The notes beneath the pieces are model-generated. The model ran no database searches. It had not been told where the DNA came from and saw only the letters and a list, made by a program, of their open reading frames with translations. The position numbers and the translations under genes are program-made. From NCBI RefSeq assembly GCF_002871915.2, contig NZ_CP126958.1, positions 1,970,561 through 2,034,560 of the forward strand: a DNA stretch of 64,000 bases, written 5' to 3'. Origin of the DNA: Aerococcus loyolae (GTDB lineage Bacteria > Bacillota > Bacilli > Lactobacillales > Aerococcaceae). Of this stretch, positions 53,354-60,993 are shown piece by piece; within the stretch, counting starts at the first letter, position 1, and each line of letters starts with the position of its first letter.

Positions 53354-54271
53354 CTATTTGCCTTGTAATTTTTCTTGATTTTTGGCTTGTTCGGAAGGTA
53401 ATCGCTTACCATTTTCATCGTAATCATAGAAGCCCTTACCGGCTTTCTTACCAAAACGACCAGCCCGCATCATATTCTTCATGGTTACTGGTGGCGTCCA
53501 GCGGGGGTCACCATATTCTTGTTCGAAGTATTCCATCACATAGTAACCAATATCTACACCAGCATAGTCTTGAAGTTCAAAGGATCCCATTGGGTGGTTC
53601 AAGCCATAACGCATGGCTTTGTCAATATCTTCTGGTGTCGCAATGCCTTCTTCGAGCACCTTGATGGCTTCAATCATTTGTGGGATCATCACCCGGTTAA
53701 CAATGAAGCCGGGGGAGTCTTTATGAACGGTAACGGTTTCTTTGCCAATACTCTCAGCAACTTCTCTAACCACAGCCACAGTCTCATCACTAGTTTCATA
53801 ACCATAAATAATTTCCACTAATTTCATCACTTGTGGAGGGTTGAAGAAGTGCATCCCCGCAAAGCGACTAGGATCTTCTAAGGCACTGGCAATTTCAGTA
53901 ATAGATAGGGAAGAAGTATTGGTTGCTAAAACAATGTCATCCCGAACAATGCCTTCGACTTCTTTAAAGACTTCTTGCTTTAATTCCATTTTCTCTAAGA
54001 CCGCTTCCACCACAAAGTCAACATCCTTAAAGTCCTTGAGGTCAGTGGTCCCAGTGATGCGGCCGAGAACTTCTTCTTTACCCGCTTCATCTAATTTGCC
54101 CCGTTTAACACTGCCATCGAGGAATTTACTAATCCGGTCTAAACCTCCCTGGACAAACTTGTCTTCAATATCTCTTAAGATCACCTGGTAGCCGTTGGAG
54201 GCAAAGACGTTAGCAATCCCAGCTCCCATTGAGCCTGCCCCAATCACTCCAATTGTTTTGATCTCTGACAT
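53354..54271 (-). CDS. 3-hydroxyacyl-CoA (3-hydroxybutyryl-CoA) dehydrogenase
   Basis: The 305-residue product starts MSEIKTIGVIGAGSMGAGIA, with a Rossmann GxGxxG site at about residues 10-15. The catalytic segment HFFNPPQVMKLVEI and the C-terminal domain with GFYDYDENGKR follow. I use the ATG at 54269-54271, preceded by AAAGGAAGTG, rather than an upstream start that lies in the leader. It interconverts 3-hydroxyacyl-CoA and 3-oxoacyl-CoA with NAD. The promoter carries a strong cre site, implying catabolite repression. Confidence 0.92.
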   Translation of the reverse strand: MSEIKTIGVIGAGSMGAGIANVFASNGYQVILRDIEDKFVQGGLDRISKFLDGSVKRGKLDEAGKEEVLGRITGTTDLKDFKDVDFVVEAVLEKMELKQEVFKEVEGIVRDDIVLATNTSSLSITEIASALEDPSRFAGMHFFNPPQVMKLVEIIYGYETSDETVAVVREVAESIGKETVTVHKDSPGFIVNRVMIPQMIEAIKVLEEGIATPEDIDKAMRYGLNHPMGSFELQDYAGVDIGYYVMEYFEQEYGDPRWTPPVTMKNMMRAGRFGKKAGKGFYDYDENGKRLPSEQAKNQEKLQGK

Positions 54272-54314
54272 AGAAAAAACACTTCCTTTCTTTGGATTTA
54301 ATATCTTCACCAGT

Positions 54315-54342
54315 ATTGTAACAAAAATGTAAGCGCTTTATT
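54315..54342 (-). promoter_or_regulatory. Extended -10 promoter with overlapping cre site for the hydroxyacyl-CoA dehydrogenase
   Basis: On the minus strand TGTTACAAT (core 54315-54320) lies next to ATGTAAGCGCTTTATT at 54327-54342, which matches 14 of 16 cre positions. The overlap with the -35 region fits CcpA repression when glucose is present. Confidence 0.65.
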
Positions 54343-54463
54343 ATTTATCTGCTTGTGCATATTTTATTTATCTCCCCCGCAAAAGCAAGATTAGTCAGGC
54401 AAAGAACCAGAAAAAATGCTTTCACAAGCTCCTTCTCTCAACTTGATAAAAAATAAACATAAA

Positions 54464-54501
54464 GAAAAAAGCCAAAAAATAAAGGACTTATTTCTTGGCT
54501 C
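54464..54501 (-). terminator. Second terminator after jag
   Basis: On the minus strand AGCCAAGAAATAA pairs with TTATTTTTTGGCT (one mismatch) around 5 nt, followed by TTTTT. It insulates the hydroxyacyl-CoA dehydrogenase promoter from the jag transcript. Confidence 0.7.
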
Positions 54502-54593
54502 ATACTTCCATTTTAAGCTTAAATTGTACAATTTTTGTACTGATAATTGAATAAGCTAGACTAAGTCAAGGCTCTTGCTTCATTTTGACCATA

Positions 54594-54629
54594 AAAAAAC
54601 TCCAGCACCCTCTCAGGCACTGGAGTTTC
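54594..54629 (-). terminator. Terminator of the rnpA-yidC-jag operon
   Basis: On the minus strand AAACTCCAG pairs with CTGGAGTTT around a GC-rich loop, followed by a run of T, 18 nt after the jag stop. Confidence 0.85.
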
Positions 54630-54646
54630 TTCTTACTATATAATAA

Positions 54647-55657
54647 CTAATCCTTATAAGACACGACCATGTAACGGTGAGGGTCACGGCCTTGGGACTG
54701 CGTCTTAATATGACTGTATTTAGACAGGCAGCGGTGGATAATCTTTCGTTCACGCGCTGGCAAAGGACTCAAAGTAACCTCTTCACGTTCCACAGTCACT
54801 TGGTCAGCAGTCCTTTCCGCCAATTTCTCTAGGGTTTGTTGGCGGCGTTCCCGGTAATCGCCCACATTGACTTCAACGCTTACTCGTTTGCGGACGTGGG
54901 AATGAGTAAGGATTTGTGCCAGGGTTTCTAGAGAATTAATAATCTTACCATGCTTACCAATCACTAAACCAGGCTTGTCAGTATTAATGTGGAAGATGAT
55001 TAAGTCATCCATATCTTCCACGTCAATCGTCACGTCTACCAAGTAGGCTTCCATGACATCAATGAGATAGTGGGCCACGTCTTCAACCCCCCAGTCGAAA
55101 GGATAAGCAGCATCTTCTGCGTCTTCCTCTTCTTCCTCGTCTGAGTCTTGAGACTGGCTGTCAGCTTCTAACTGGTCGGCTGCTGAATCACTAGCAACTG
55201 GGCTCTCTTGGTCCACTTGGCTCTGGGCTGGTTCTGAGTCTTGGCTAGCACTTTCAGCGACTAAACTAAGGCTTTGACTGTCAGATGAATCGTCGACTTG
55301 GCTAGCTGCGCTTGCTTCACTGCTTACTTCACTAGCGGCACTTTGACTGTCACTAGGTCTTTCAACCGAGCTAGCTTCCTCGCTTACTTCTACAAGTTCA
55401 GGTATATCAGCTTCTGTGGTATCACTGACTGTTTCAGCCTCAAAGGACACCTCGGCCACAATCTCTTCAACGCTAGGTTCATCATCAGGAAGGCTAACTT
55501 GAATGATCGCTGGTTGACTACCAAAACCAAGAAATCCCTTCTTAGGCTCTTGGAGAACCTTGACGTCTTCCATGGGGATATCACTGACTTGAAGTCCTTG
55601 CTTAGCTGCTTCAATCGCCTCTTCAACACTAGCGCCTTGATAAGTTTCTAATTTCAT
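54647..55657 (-). CDS. jag: Jag/KhpB RNA-binding protein (Jag_N-KH-R3H)
   Basis: The 336-residue product has a Jag_N domain (residues about 1-52, with VQEPKKGFLGFGSQPA-like segment). A long Ser/Asp/Glu/Gln-rich linker (about 60-185) follows, then a KH domain with VIGKHGKIINSLETLAQIL and an R3H domain with RERKIIHRCLSKYSHIKTQS. KhpB binds many RNAs with KhpA and influences elongation and division in streptococci. The acidic linker is unusually long. It begins 15 nt after yidC. Confidence 0.93.
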   Translation of the reverse strand: MKLETYQGASVEEAIEAAKQGLQVSDIPMEDVKVLQEPKKGFLGFGSQPAIIQVSLPDDEPSVEEIVAEVSFEAETVSDTTEADIPELVEVSEEASSVERPSDSQSAASEVSSEASAASQVDDSSDSQSLSLVAESASQDSEPAQSQVDQESPVASDSAADQLEADSQSQDSDEEEEEDAEDAAYPFDWGVEDVAHYLIDVMEAYLVDVTIDVEDMDDLIIFHINTDKPGLVIGKHGKIINSLETLAQILTHSHVRKRVSVEVNVGDYRERRQQTLEKLAERTADQVTVEREEVTLSPLPARERKIIHRCLSKYSHIKTQSQGRDPHRYMVVSYKD

Positions 55658-55672
55658 ATTGGATGCTCCTTA

Positions 55673-56524
55673 TTACTTACGCTTTTTACCTCGTGGATTA
55701 CGACGGGCTTTCTCTAAGCGCCGTTCCAAATCCTTCTCCTTGGCCTCTTCTTCTTGGCGGACCCTTTGTTTTTGATAGGGATTGTTGATCAATAGGGTTT
55801 GGCCAATGGTAAAGACATTGGCAGTTGCCATGTACAAGGCCAAAGCACTCGGCAAGTTCATCATAACAAAGAAAATAAAGACAGGCATAACGTATTGCAT
55901 GGCTGTCATCGATCCTGACTTAATCCCAGAAGCGACCTGACTAAGATGGGTGGAATACCAGATCGATACCGCGGCAATAATCGGTAAGATGAAGTAAGGG
56001 TCTGGCTTCCCTAATTCCATCCATAAGAAATGCCCATTGGTTAAGGCTTCTGTCCGACTGATAGCTTGGTAGAGAGCCGTCAGAATCGGAAGTTGGATTA
56101 ATAAGGGGAGGCAGCCAGCAAATTGGTTGGTATCATACTTCTCTTGCAGTTTAGCCGTTTCTTCTTGCAGTTTTTGCTGGGTTTCCGCATCACGGGAGGC
56201 ATACTTTTCTTGCAGAGCCCGAAGTTCAGGCTGCATCTTTTGCATTTTCTCCGTGTTCTTCATTTGTAAGCTATAGAGCGGGGTTAAAAGGAGGCGGGCC
56301 AGGATGGTAAAGACAATAATCCCCATTCCATAACTGTTACCAAAGACTCCTGATAACCAAATAATAATTTGCGATAGGGTATAGAGCAAACGGTCCCAAA
56401 TCCCCGTGGAATCTGCTGTGATCGGCTCCATACCACCGGCTCTGGCACAGCCACTTAGAACAAGGATTCCGACTAAGAGCATCCCCAGAACTAGCAGCTG
56501 CTTTTTATTTTGTTTAATTTTCAC
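55673..56524 (-). CDS. yidC: Membrane protein insertase YidC/OxaA1
   Basis: The 283-residue lipoprotein-type insertase has a signal with lipobox LSGC and five transmembrane segments. The conserved LLTPLYSLQMKNTEKMQ cytoplasmic hairpin and a very basic tail (RRLEKARRNPRGKKRK) are present. It inserts membrane proteins with or without Sec. It overlaps the rnpA end by 11 nt, the usual coupling. Confidence 0.95.
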   Translation of the reverse strand: MKIKQNKKQLLVLGMLLVGILVLSGCARAGGMEPITADSTGIWDRLLYTLSQIIIWLSGVFGNSYGMGIIVFTILARLLLTPLYSLQMKNTEKMQKMQPELRALQEKYASRDAETQQKLQEETAKLQEKYDTNQFAGCLPLLIQLPILTALYQAISRTEALTNGHFLWMELGKPDPYFILPIIAAVSIWYSTHLSQVASGIKSGSMTAMQYVMPVFIFFVMMNLPSALALYMATANVFTIGQTLLINNPYQKQRVRQEEEAKEKDLERRLEKARRNPRGKKRK

Positions 56525-56900
56525 TTTCTGCCCTCTCGTTTCTTTCTACTGGCCTAGACGGGTCAGTGTGGAAGAGACCCTGTAAGCGCATGACGTGGAT
56601 CAAACTAGCCTTGACTTGGTCTTGGCTCATCGCCTTGGTTGGCTTACGGGCAATGATGATAAAATCGACATTGCTTTTAATATACGGCTTTAATTCGGTC
56701 AGTGCTTGACGTATTAACCGCTTCACCCGGTTACGGGTGACGGCATTGCCGATCTTTTTCCCCACAGAGAGTCCAACCCGAAAATGTTTTTGCTCTTTTT
56801 CGATGGAGTAGACTACAAATTGCCGGTTCGCCTTGCTGTCTCCTTGATGGAAAACCAAGCTAAAATCTTTTTCTGACTTGACTCGGTAGCTCTTGCGCAT
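56514..56900 (-). CDS. rnpA: Ribonuclease P protein component
   Basis: The 128-residue basic protein has KSEKDFSLVFHQG at the N-terminus and the RNR signature TRNRVKRLIRQAL. It assists the RNase P RNA in maturing tRNA 5' ends. The C-terminal tail is extended by about 15 residues past the typical end and overlaps yidC. Confidence 0.95.
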   Translation of the reverse strand: MRKSYRVKSEKDFSLVFHQGDSKANRQFVVYSIEKEQKHFRVGLSVGKKIGNAVTRNRVKRLIRQALTELKPYIKSNVDFIIIARKPTKAMSQDQVKASLIHVMRLQGLFHTDPSRPVERNERAESEN

Positions 56901-56923
56901 TGTATTCCCTCCTCGACACTAAA

Positions 56924-56952
56924 TAAAAAAAGACCACAGCGCTTTGTGGTCT
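56924..56952 (-). terminator. Terminator/attenuator between rpmH and rnpA
   Basis: On the minus strand AGACCACA pairs with TGTGGTCT around 6 nt, followed by seven T. It overlaps the rpmH stop codon, so it probably sets the high rpmH to low rnpA ratio. Confidence 0.8.
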
Positions 56953-57086
56953 TATGCTGAAAGTCGTTTTCTGCCTTTTTGACGACGACGCGCTAAAACG
57001 TGACGACCATTTTTTGTACTCATACGGTTGCGGAAGCCATGTTTCTTTTGACGACGACGTTTATTTGGTTGATAAGTTCTCTTCAT
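56952..57086 (-). CDS. rpmH: 50S ribosomal protein L34
   Basis: The minus strand encodes a 44-residue basic protein starting [18 protein letters not shown] and ending [12 protein letters not shown], which is L34 at its full normal length. The ATG is at 57084-57086 with AGGAGGTG upstream. It is the first gene of the rpmH-rnpA-yidC-jag cluster beside the origin. Confidence 0.96.
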   Translation of the reverse strand: MKRTYQPNKRRRQKKHGFRNRMSTKNGRHVLARRRQKGRKRLSA

Positions 57087-57139
57087 GAATGACACCTCCT
57101 ATGATATGGGAATGGTTATATCTAATAACAATCTTTCAC

Positions 57140-57168
57140 ATTATACCGAACAACTGAAATAAGATCAA
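57140..57168 (-). promoter_or_regulatory. Sigma-A promoter of rpmH
   Basis: On the minus strand TTGATC and a perfect TATAAT are 17 nt apart, about 55 nt upstream of rpmH. Confidence 0.75.
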
Positions 57169-57291
57169 TAGAAATCTAAAAAAAAATCTTTACCAGGCTA
57201 ATCTTTTTCCTGTGATCTTCTCCAAACCTACTTATAGACCCTGTATGAGGCCAGGATGGATTATTAGATTTTTCTTATTAAAAGCCAACCT

Positions 57292-57346
57292 TTGCGTAAA
57301 TGAGCCAGGCTTAGTATAATAAAAGTGGAAAAGAAAGCGCTTACTT
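57292..57346 (+). promoter_or_regulatory. Promoter and CcpA cre site of the 2-oxoacid dehydrogenase operon
   Basis: TTGCGT (57292-57297) and TATAAT (57315-57320) are 17 nt apart. AAGAAAGCGCTTACTT at 57331-57346 matches 15 of 16 cre positions and lies just past the expected start point, the typical position for CcpA roadblock repression. About 110 nt of leader follows without obvious structure. Confidence 0.8.
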
Positions 57347-57453
57347 ATTACAAATAAAAAGCTTTACCCCCTGTCTTATTTTCAGCACTTAATAAGCCAT
57401 CAGCAGCCCTAGTTAACACTAGCCAATCAATACAGAAAGAAAGGTGATGCCCG

Positions 57454-58863
57454 ATGATAAATACAGATTTAGTCGTCCTTGGTGGTGGACCAGCCGGCTA
57501 TGTGGCCGCTATTCAAGCTGCTAAACTTGGCTTAGAGGTCTATTTAGTCGAAGAGGATAAGCTAGGAGGAACTTGTTTAAACCGAGGCTGTATCCCAACC
57601 AAGGCCCTCTTACAAGCTGCCCAAGTTAAGGAGACTGTCGACCGAGCCCAGGACTTTGGGATTGAAAGCACCCAGGCAAAAGTCAAGATGGAAAAACTTC
57701 AAGCCTACAAGGATGCCGTGGTGAAGCAATTGGTGACTGGCGTGGAGGGCTTAGTTAAGAAAAACAAAGTCCACCTGCTCCAGGGTCACGGTGCAGTCTT
57801 AGGCCCTTCCATCTTCTCTCCTAATTCTGGTGCAATTGCAGTCACCCCTAATGACCCTAGTGAAGAAGAAAGCATTATTGTTCCAAAAAATGTCATCATT
57901 GCCACGGGGTCCCGAAATAAAGACCTGCCCAATATCACTATTGATGAAGAATATATTCTCTCTTCGACCGGCCTTTTAGACATTCAGGAAATTCCTCAAT
58001 CGATCGCCATTATTGGTGGCGGAGTGATTGGCGTTGAATTGGCTTCTTTCTTAGCTCGGATGGGAAGCCAGGTCACTATTATTGAATACTTGGACCGGCT
58101 CTTAGCCAATGAAGGCAAAAACATTTCCCAAGCCCTGGCCAAGGCCTTTAAACAAGCAGGCATCACACTGAAACTCAACTGCCAAGTCGACCAAGCCCAG
58201 GTCAAGGATGGCCAGGTAGAAGTCACCATGAACCAAGGTCAGGACCAAGAAGTCTTTGACAAGGTCCTAGTAGCTGTTGGTCGCGAACCTAACATTGATA
58301 ACATTGGCCTCCATAATACCTCCATTAAATACGATAAGAAGGGGATTGAGGTCAACCAGCACTACCAAACCAAGGAAGGCCATATTTATGCCATTGGTGA
58401 CGCCATTAATACTCTCCAACTGGCTCATGTGGCCATGGCTGAAGCTAAGTGTGCCGTCGACCATATCGCAAAGAAAACCAGTGATCCGCTCAACTACACC
58501 ATGCTGCCGCGTTGTGTCTATAGCTCGCCGGAAATTGCCAGCGTGGGCTATAACCAAGACAACCTCCCCGAAGGCGTTGAAGCCAAGGTCGGCCACTTCC
58601 CCCTAGCAGGTAACGGCAAGGCCTTGATCGAGAAAGCCAGTGACGGCTTTATTGAAGTTATCCGCGACCAAGTCACGGACGACTTACTGGGCATCACGAT
58701 TTTTGGCCCCCATGCCTCCGAGATGATCAGTGAAGGCAGCCTGGGACTCTATCTCAATGCCGCCAATGAGGAAGTCGCCACCACCGTCCACCCGCACCCG
58801 AGCTTCTCAGAAGCCCTCCAAGAAGCCGCTTTAGACGCTATGGAGATGGCCATTCACAAGTAA
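57454..58863 (+). CDS. lpdA: Dihydrolipoyl dehydrogenase (E3)
   Basis: The 469-residue flavoprotein has the FAD site GGGPAGYVAAI, the redox disulphide in GGTCLNRGCIPTK and the NAD site IGGGVIGVE. A C-terminal catalytic His-Glu pair lies in HPHPSFSEAL. It reoxidises the lipoyl groups of E2. As first gene of the operon it is made together with E1 and E2. AAAGGTG lies upstream of the ATG. Confidence 0.95.
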   Translation: MINTDLVVLGGGPAGYVAAIQAAKLGLEVYLVEEDKLGGTCLNRGCIPTKALLQAAQVKETVDRAQDFGIESTQAKVKMEKLQAYKDAVVKQLVTGVEGLVKKNKVHLLQGHGAVLGPSIFSPNSGAIAVTPNDPSEEESIIVPKNVIIATGSRNKDLPNITIDEEYILSSTGLLDIQEIPQSIAIIGGGVIGVELASFLARMGSQVTIIEYLDRLLANEGKNISQALAKAFKQAGITLKLNCQVDQAQVKDGQVEVTMNQGQDQEVFDKVLVAVGREPNIDNIGLHNTSIKYDKKGIEVNQHYQTKEGHIYAIGDAINTLQLAHVAMAEAKCAVDHIAKKTSDPLNYTMLPRCVYSSPEIASVGYNQDNLPEGVEAKVGHFPLAGNGKALIEKASDGFIEVIRDQVTDDLLGITIFGPHASEMISEGSLGLYLNAANEEVATTVHPHPSFSEALQEAALDAMEMAIHK

Positions 58864-58940
58864 ATTACAGTCACAAAGGATCTAGTAGCACTTAAAAATT
58901 AATTTGTCACAATTAGTAAGTAGAAAGTGAGTTGACTATC

Positions 58941-59927
58941 ATGGAAAAATTAGCAAGTACTGGTCTAAGTAAAGAAGCCATTATCGAGGCTTATAAGCAT
59001 GTGGTCCGTAGCCGTTTACTCGACGAACGGATCTGGCAATTAACCCGGATTGGTAAGACTTCCTTTAATATTTCTGGTCAAGGACATGAAGTCGGTCTAG
59101 TGGCTATGGCTTTAGCCTTTGACCATGACAAGGATTTCTTCCTACCTTACTACCGGGACATGACCGCCTGCATGGTGTGGGGTATGTCCTGTACCGATGT
59201 TCTCCTGGCCACCTTTGGTAAGGATGCTGACCCCAACTCCCACGGCCGGCAGATGCCTAACCACTTCGGTTCCAAGGAACACAATATCGTCAGCCACTCC
59301 TCCCCAGTGTCCACCCAATACCCTGTCGCTGCCGGTGTCGCCCTAGCCAACAAACTCGATGGGTCTGACAGCATTGCCCTGACAACGACGGGTGAAGGGT
59401 CCTTTAACCAAGGGGAATGTGCTGAAGCCATGAACATTAGCGGAGTCATGCAACTTCCTGTCATTTTCGTGGTGGAAAATAACGGTTATGCCATCTCCGT
59501 TCCTGCTAAACACCAATACCATGCCGAATCCTTAGCCCTGAGAGGCCCTGGCTATGGTTTTGAAGGCGAACGCGTGGACGGCTTTGACTTTGCCCAAACC
59601 TACAAGGCCTTCAAAAAAGCCGCAGAAAAAGTCCGCCAAGGCGGGGGTCCGCACTTAATTGAACTCATGGTCACCCGTTTAACCAGCCACTCCTCCGATG
59701 ACGACCAAACCGTCTACCGGTCAGCTGAAGAACTGGAAGAAGTGAAGGCCAACGACCCCATCAAGAAATTTAAAGCACAACTCATTGAGGAAGGCTATCT
59801 GACTGAAGAAGAAGACGAAAAAATCTACCAAGAACTGCAAGCAGAAGTCGACCAAGCTACCGATGAAGCGGAAGCCAGCCCTGATCCTACGCCAGAATCA
59901 CTCTATGAACAAGTCTATGCCGACTAA
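58941..59927 (+). CDS. bkdAA: 2-oxoacid dehydrogenase E1 alpha, branched-chain type
   Basis: The 328-residue product starts MEKLASTGLSKEAIIEAY. It has GQGHEVGLVAMALAF, the thiamine-diphosphate motif GEGSFNQGECAEAMN...NNGYAIS and the phosphorylation-loop-like TSHSSDDDQTVYR. The GKTSFNISGQG opening resembles BkdAA more than PdhA or AcoA. I choose the ATG at 58941-58943 over a TTG three codons earlier. It decarboxylates branched-chain 2-oxoacids if the assignment is right; an acetoin or pyruvate substrate is less likely. Confidence 0.85.
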   Translation: MEKLASTGLSKEAIIEAYKHVVRSRLLDERIWQLTRIGKTSFNISGQGHEVGLVAMALAFDHDKDFFLPYYRDMTACMVWGMSCTDVLLATFGKDADPNSHGRQMPNHFGSKEHNIVSHSSPVSTQYPVAAGVALANKLDGSDSIALTTTGEGSFNQGECAEAMNISGVMQLPVIFVVENNGYAISVPAKHQYHAESLALRGPGYGFEGERVDGFDFAQTYKAFKKAAEKVRQGGGPHLIELMVTRLTSHSSDDDQTVYRSAEELEEVKANDPIKKFKAQLIEEGYLTEEEDEKIYQELQAEVDQATDEAEASPDPTPESLYEQVYAD

Positions 59928-59960
59928 TTTCTCCATATAATAGGAAAGGAATGACTCAAG

Positions 59961-60950
59961 ATGACAGAAATAACTTACTTAGAGGCCTTAAACCAAGGTA
60001 TTGATGAAGAAATGGCCCGCGACGATAAGGTCCTCATCTTTGGTGAAGACGTCGGTGGGGAAAAAGGTGGGGTTTTTGGCGTATCCAAAGGCCTAGCCGC
60101 TAAATACGGGGACGACCGGGTCTTCTCCAGCCCCTTAACTGAAATTGCCATCGCTGGTTTAACCGTGGGCTTAGGGATTAAAGGTTACCGGGCCATTGGT
60201 GAATTCCAATTTGCGGACTATATCCTCCCCGCCGTTAACCAAATTAACTCCGAAGCCGCTAGGATGCGTTACCGGACCAAGGGCGACTGGACCACGCCAA
60301 TTGTCTTTCGCGCGCCTTATGGGGCCGGCGTTCGCGGGGGCTTCTACCATTCCCAAACCACCGACAAGGTCTTTGCCGGACAACCGGGACTACGGATTGT
60401 GACCCCTTCCACCGTCTATGACGCTAAGGGCATGATCAAGGCCGCTATCCGCTCTGATGACCCCGTCCTCTTCTATGAACACAAACGCCTCTACCGGCTC
60501 TTAAAAGATGAAATTCCTAGCGAAGACTATACCGTTCCTTTAGACAAGGCCAATGTCCTCCGCCAAGGGGACGATATTACTGTGATTGCCTATGGGATTG
60601 TCCTCCAATACGCCCTCAAAGCAGCTGAACGCTTGAGTGAAGAAGAAGGCATTGAATCTGAAATCGTTGACGTCAGAAGCCTCTATCCACTGGATAAGGA
60701 AACCCTGGTAGAAGCGGCTAAGAAAACCGGTAAGGTCCTCTTGGTTACTGAAGACAACAAGGAAGGCGCGATAATGAGTGAAATTGCCGCCATTATTGCT
60801 GAAGAAGCCCTCTTCGACTTGGATGCACCTATCCGCCGTTTAGCTGGCCCGGATGTGCCTACTGTGGGCTATGCCCTAAACTTAGAACGTGAATTCTTAG
60901 TCGATGAGGACAAGGTCTACCAAGCCATGAAAGAGCTCGCTGAATTCTAA
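59961..60950 (+). CDS. bkdAB: 2-oxoacid dehydrogenase E1 beta, branched-chain type
   Basis: The 329-residue protein has GEDVGGEKGGVFGVSKGL, EFQFADYILPAVNQI, RAPYGAGVRGGFYHSQ and PVLFYEHKRLYRL. The EDVGGxxGGVF and EHKRxYR strings are characteristic of BkdAB proteins. It forms an alpha2beta2 E1 with the preceding gene. The gap is 33 nt, with AGGA upstream. Confidence 0.87.
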   Translation: MTEITYLEALNQGIDEEMARDDKVLIFGEDVGGEKGGVFGVSKGLAAKYGDDRVFSSPLTEIAIAGLTVGLGIKGYRAIGEFQFADYILPAVNQINSEAARMRYRTKGDWTTPIVFRAPYGAGVRGGFYHSQTTDKVFAGQPGLRIVTPSTVYDAKGMIKAAIRSDDPVLFYEHKRLYRLLKDEIPSEDYTVPLDKANVLRQGDDITVIAYGIVLQYALKAAERLSEEEGIESEIVDVRSLYPLDKETLVEAAKKTGKVLLVTEDNKEGAIMSEIAAIIAEEALFDLDAPIRRLAGPDVPTVGYALNLEREFLVDEDKVYQAMKELAEF

Positions 60951-60993
60951 GCATAGATAAGACTTGTCATTAAGCAGAAGGGAGCTTAAACTA

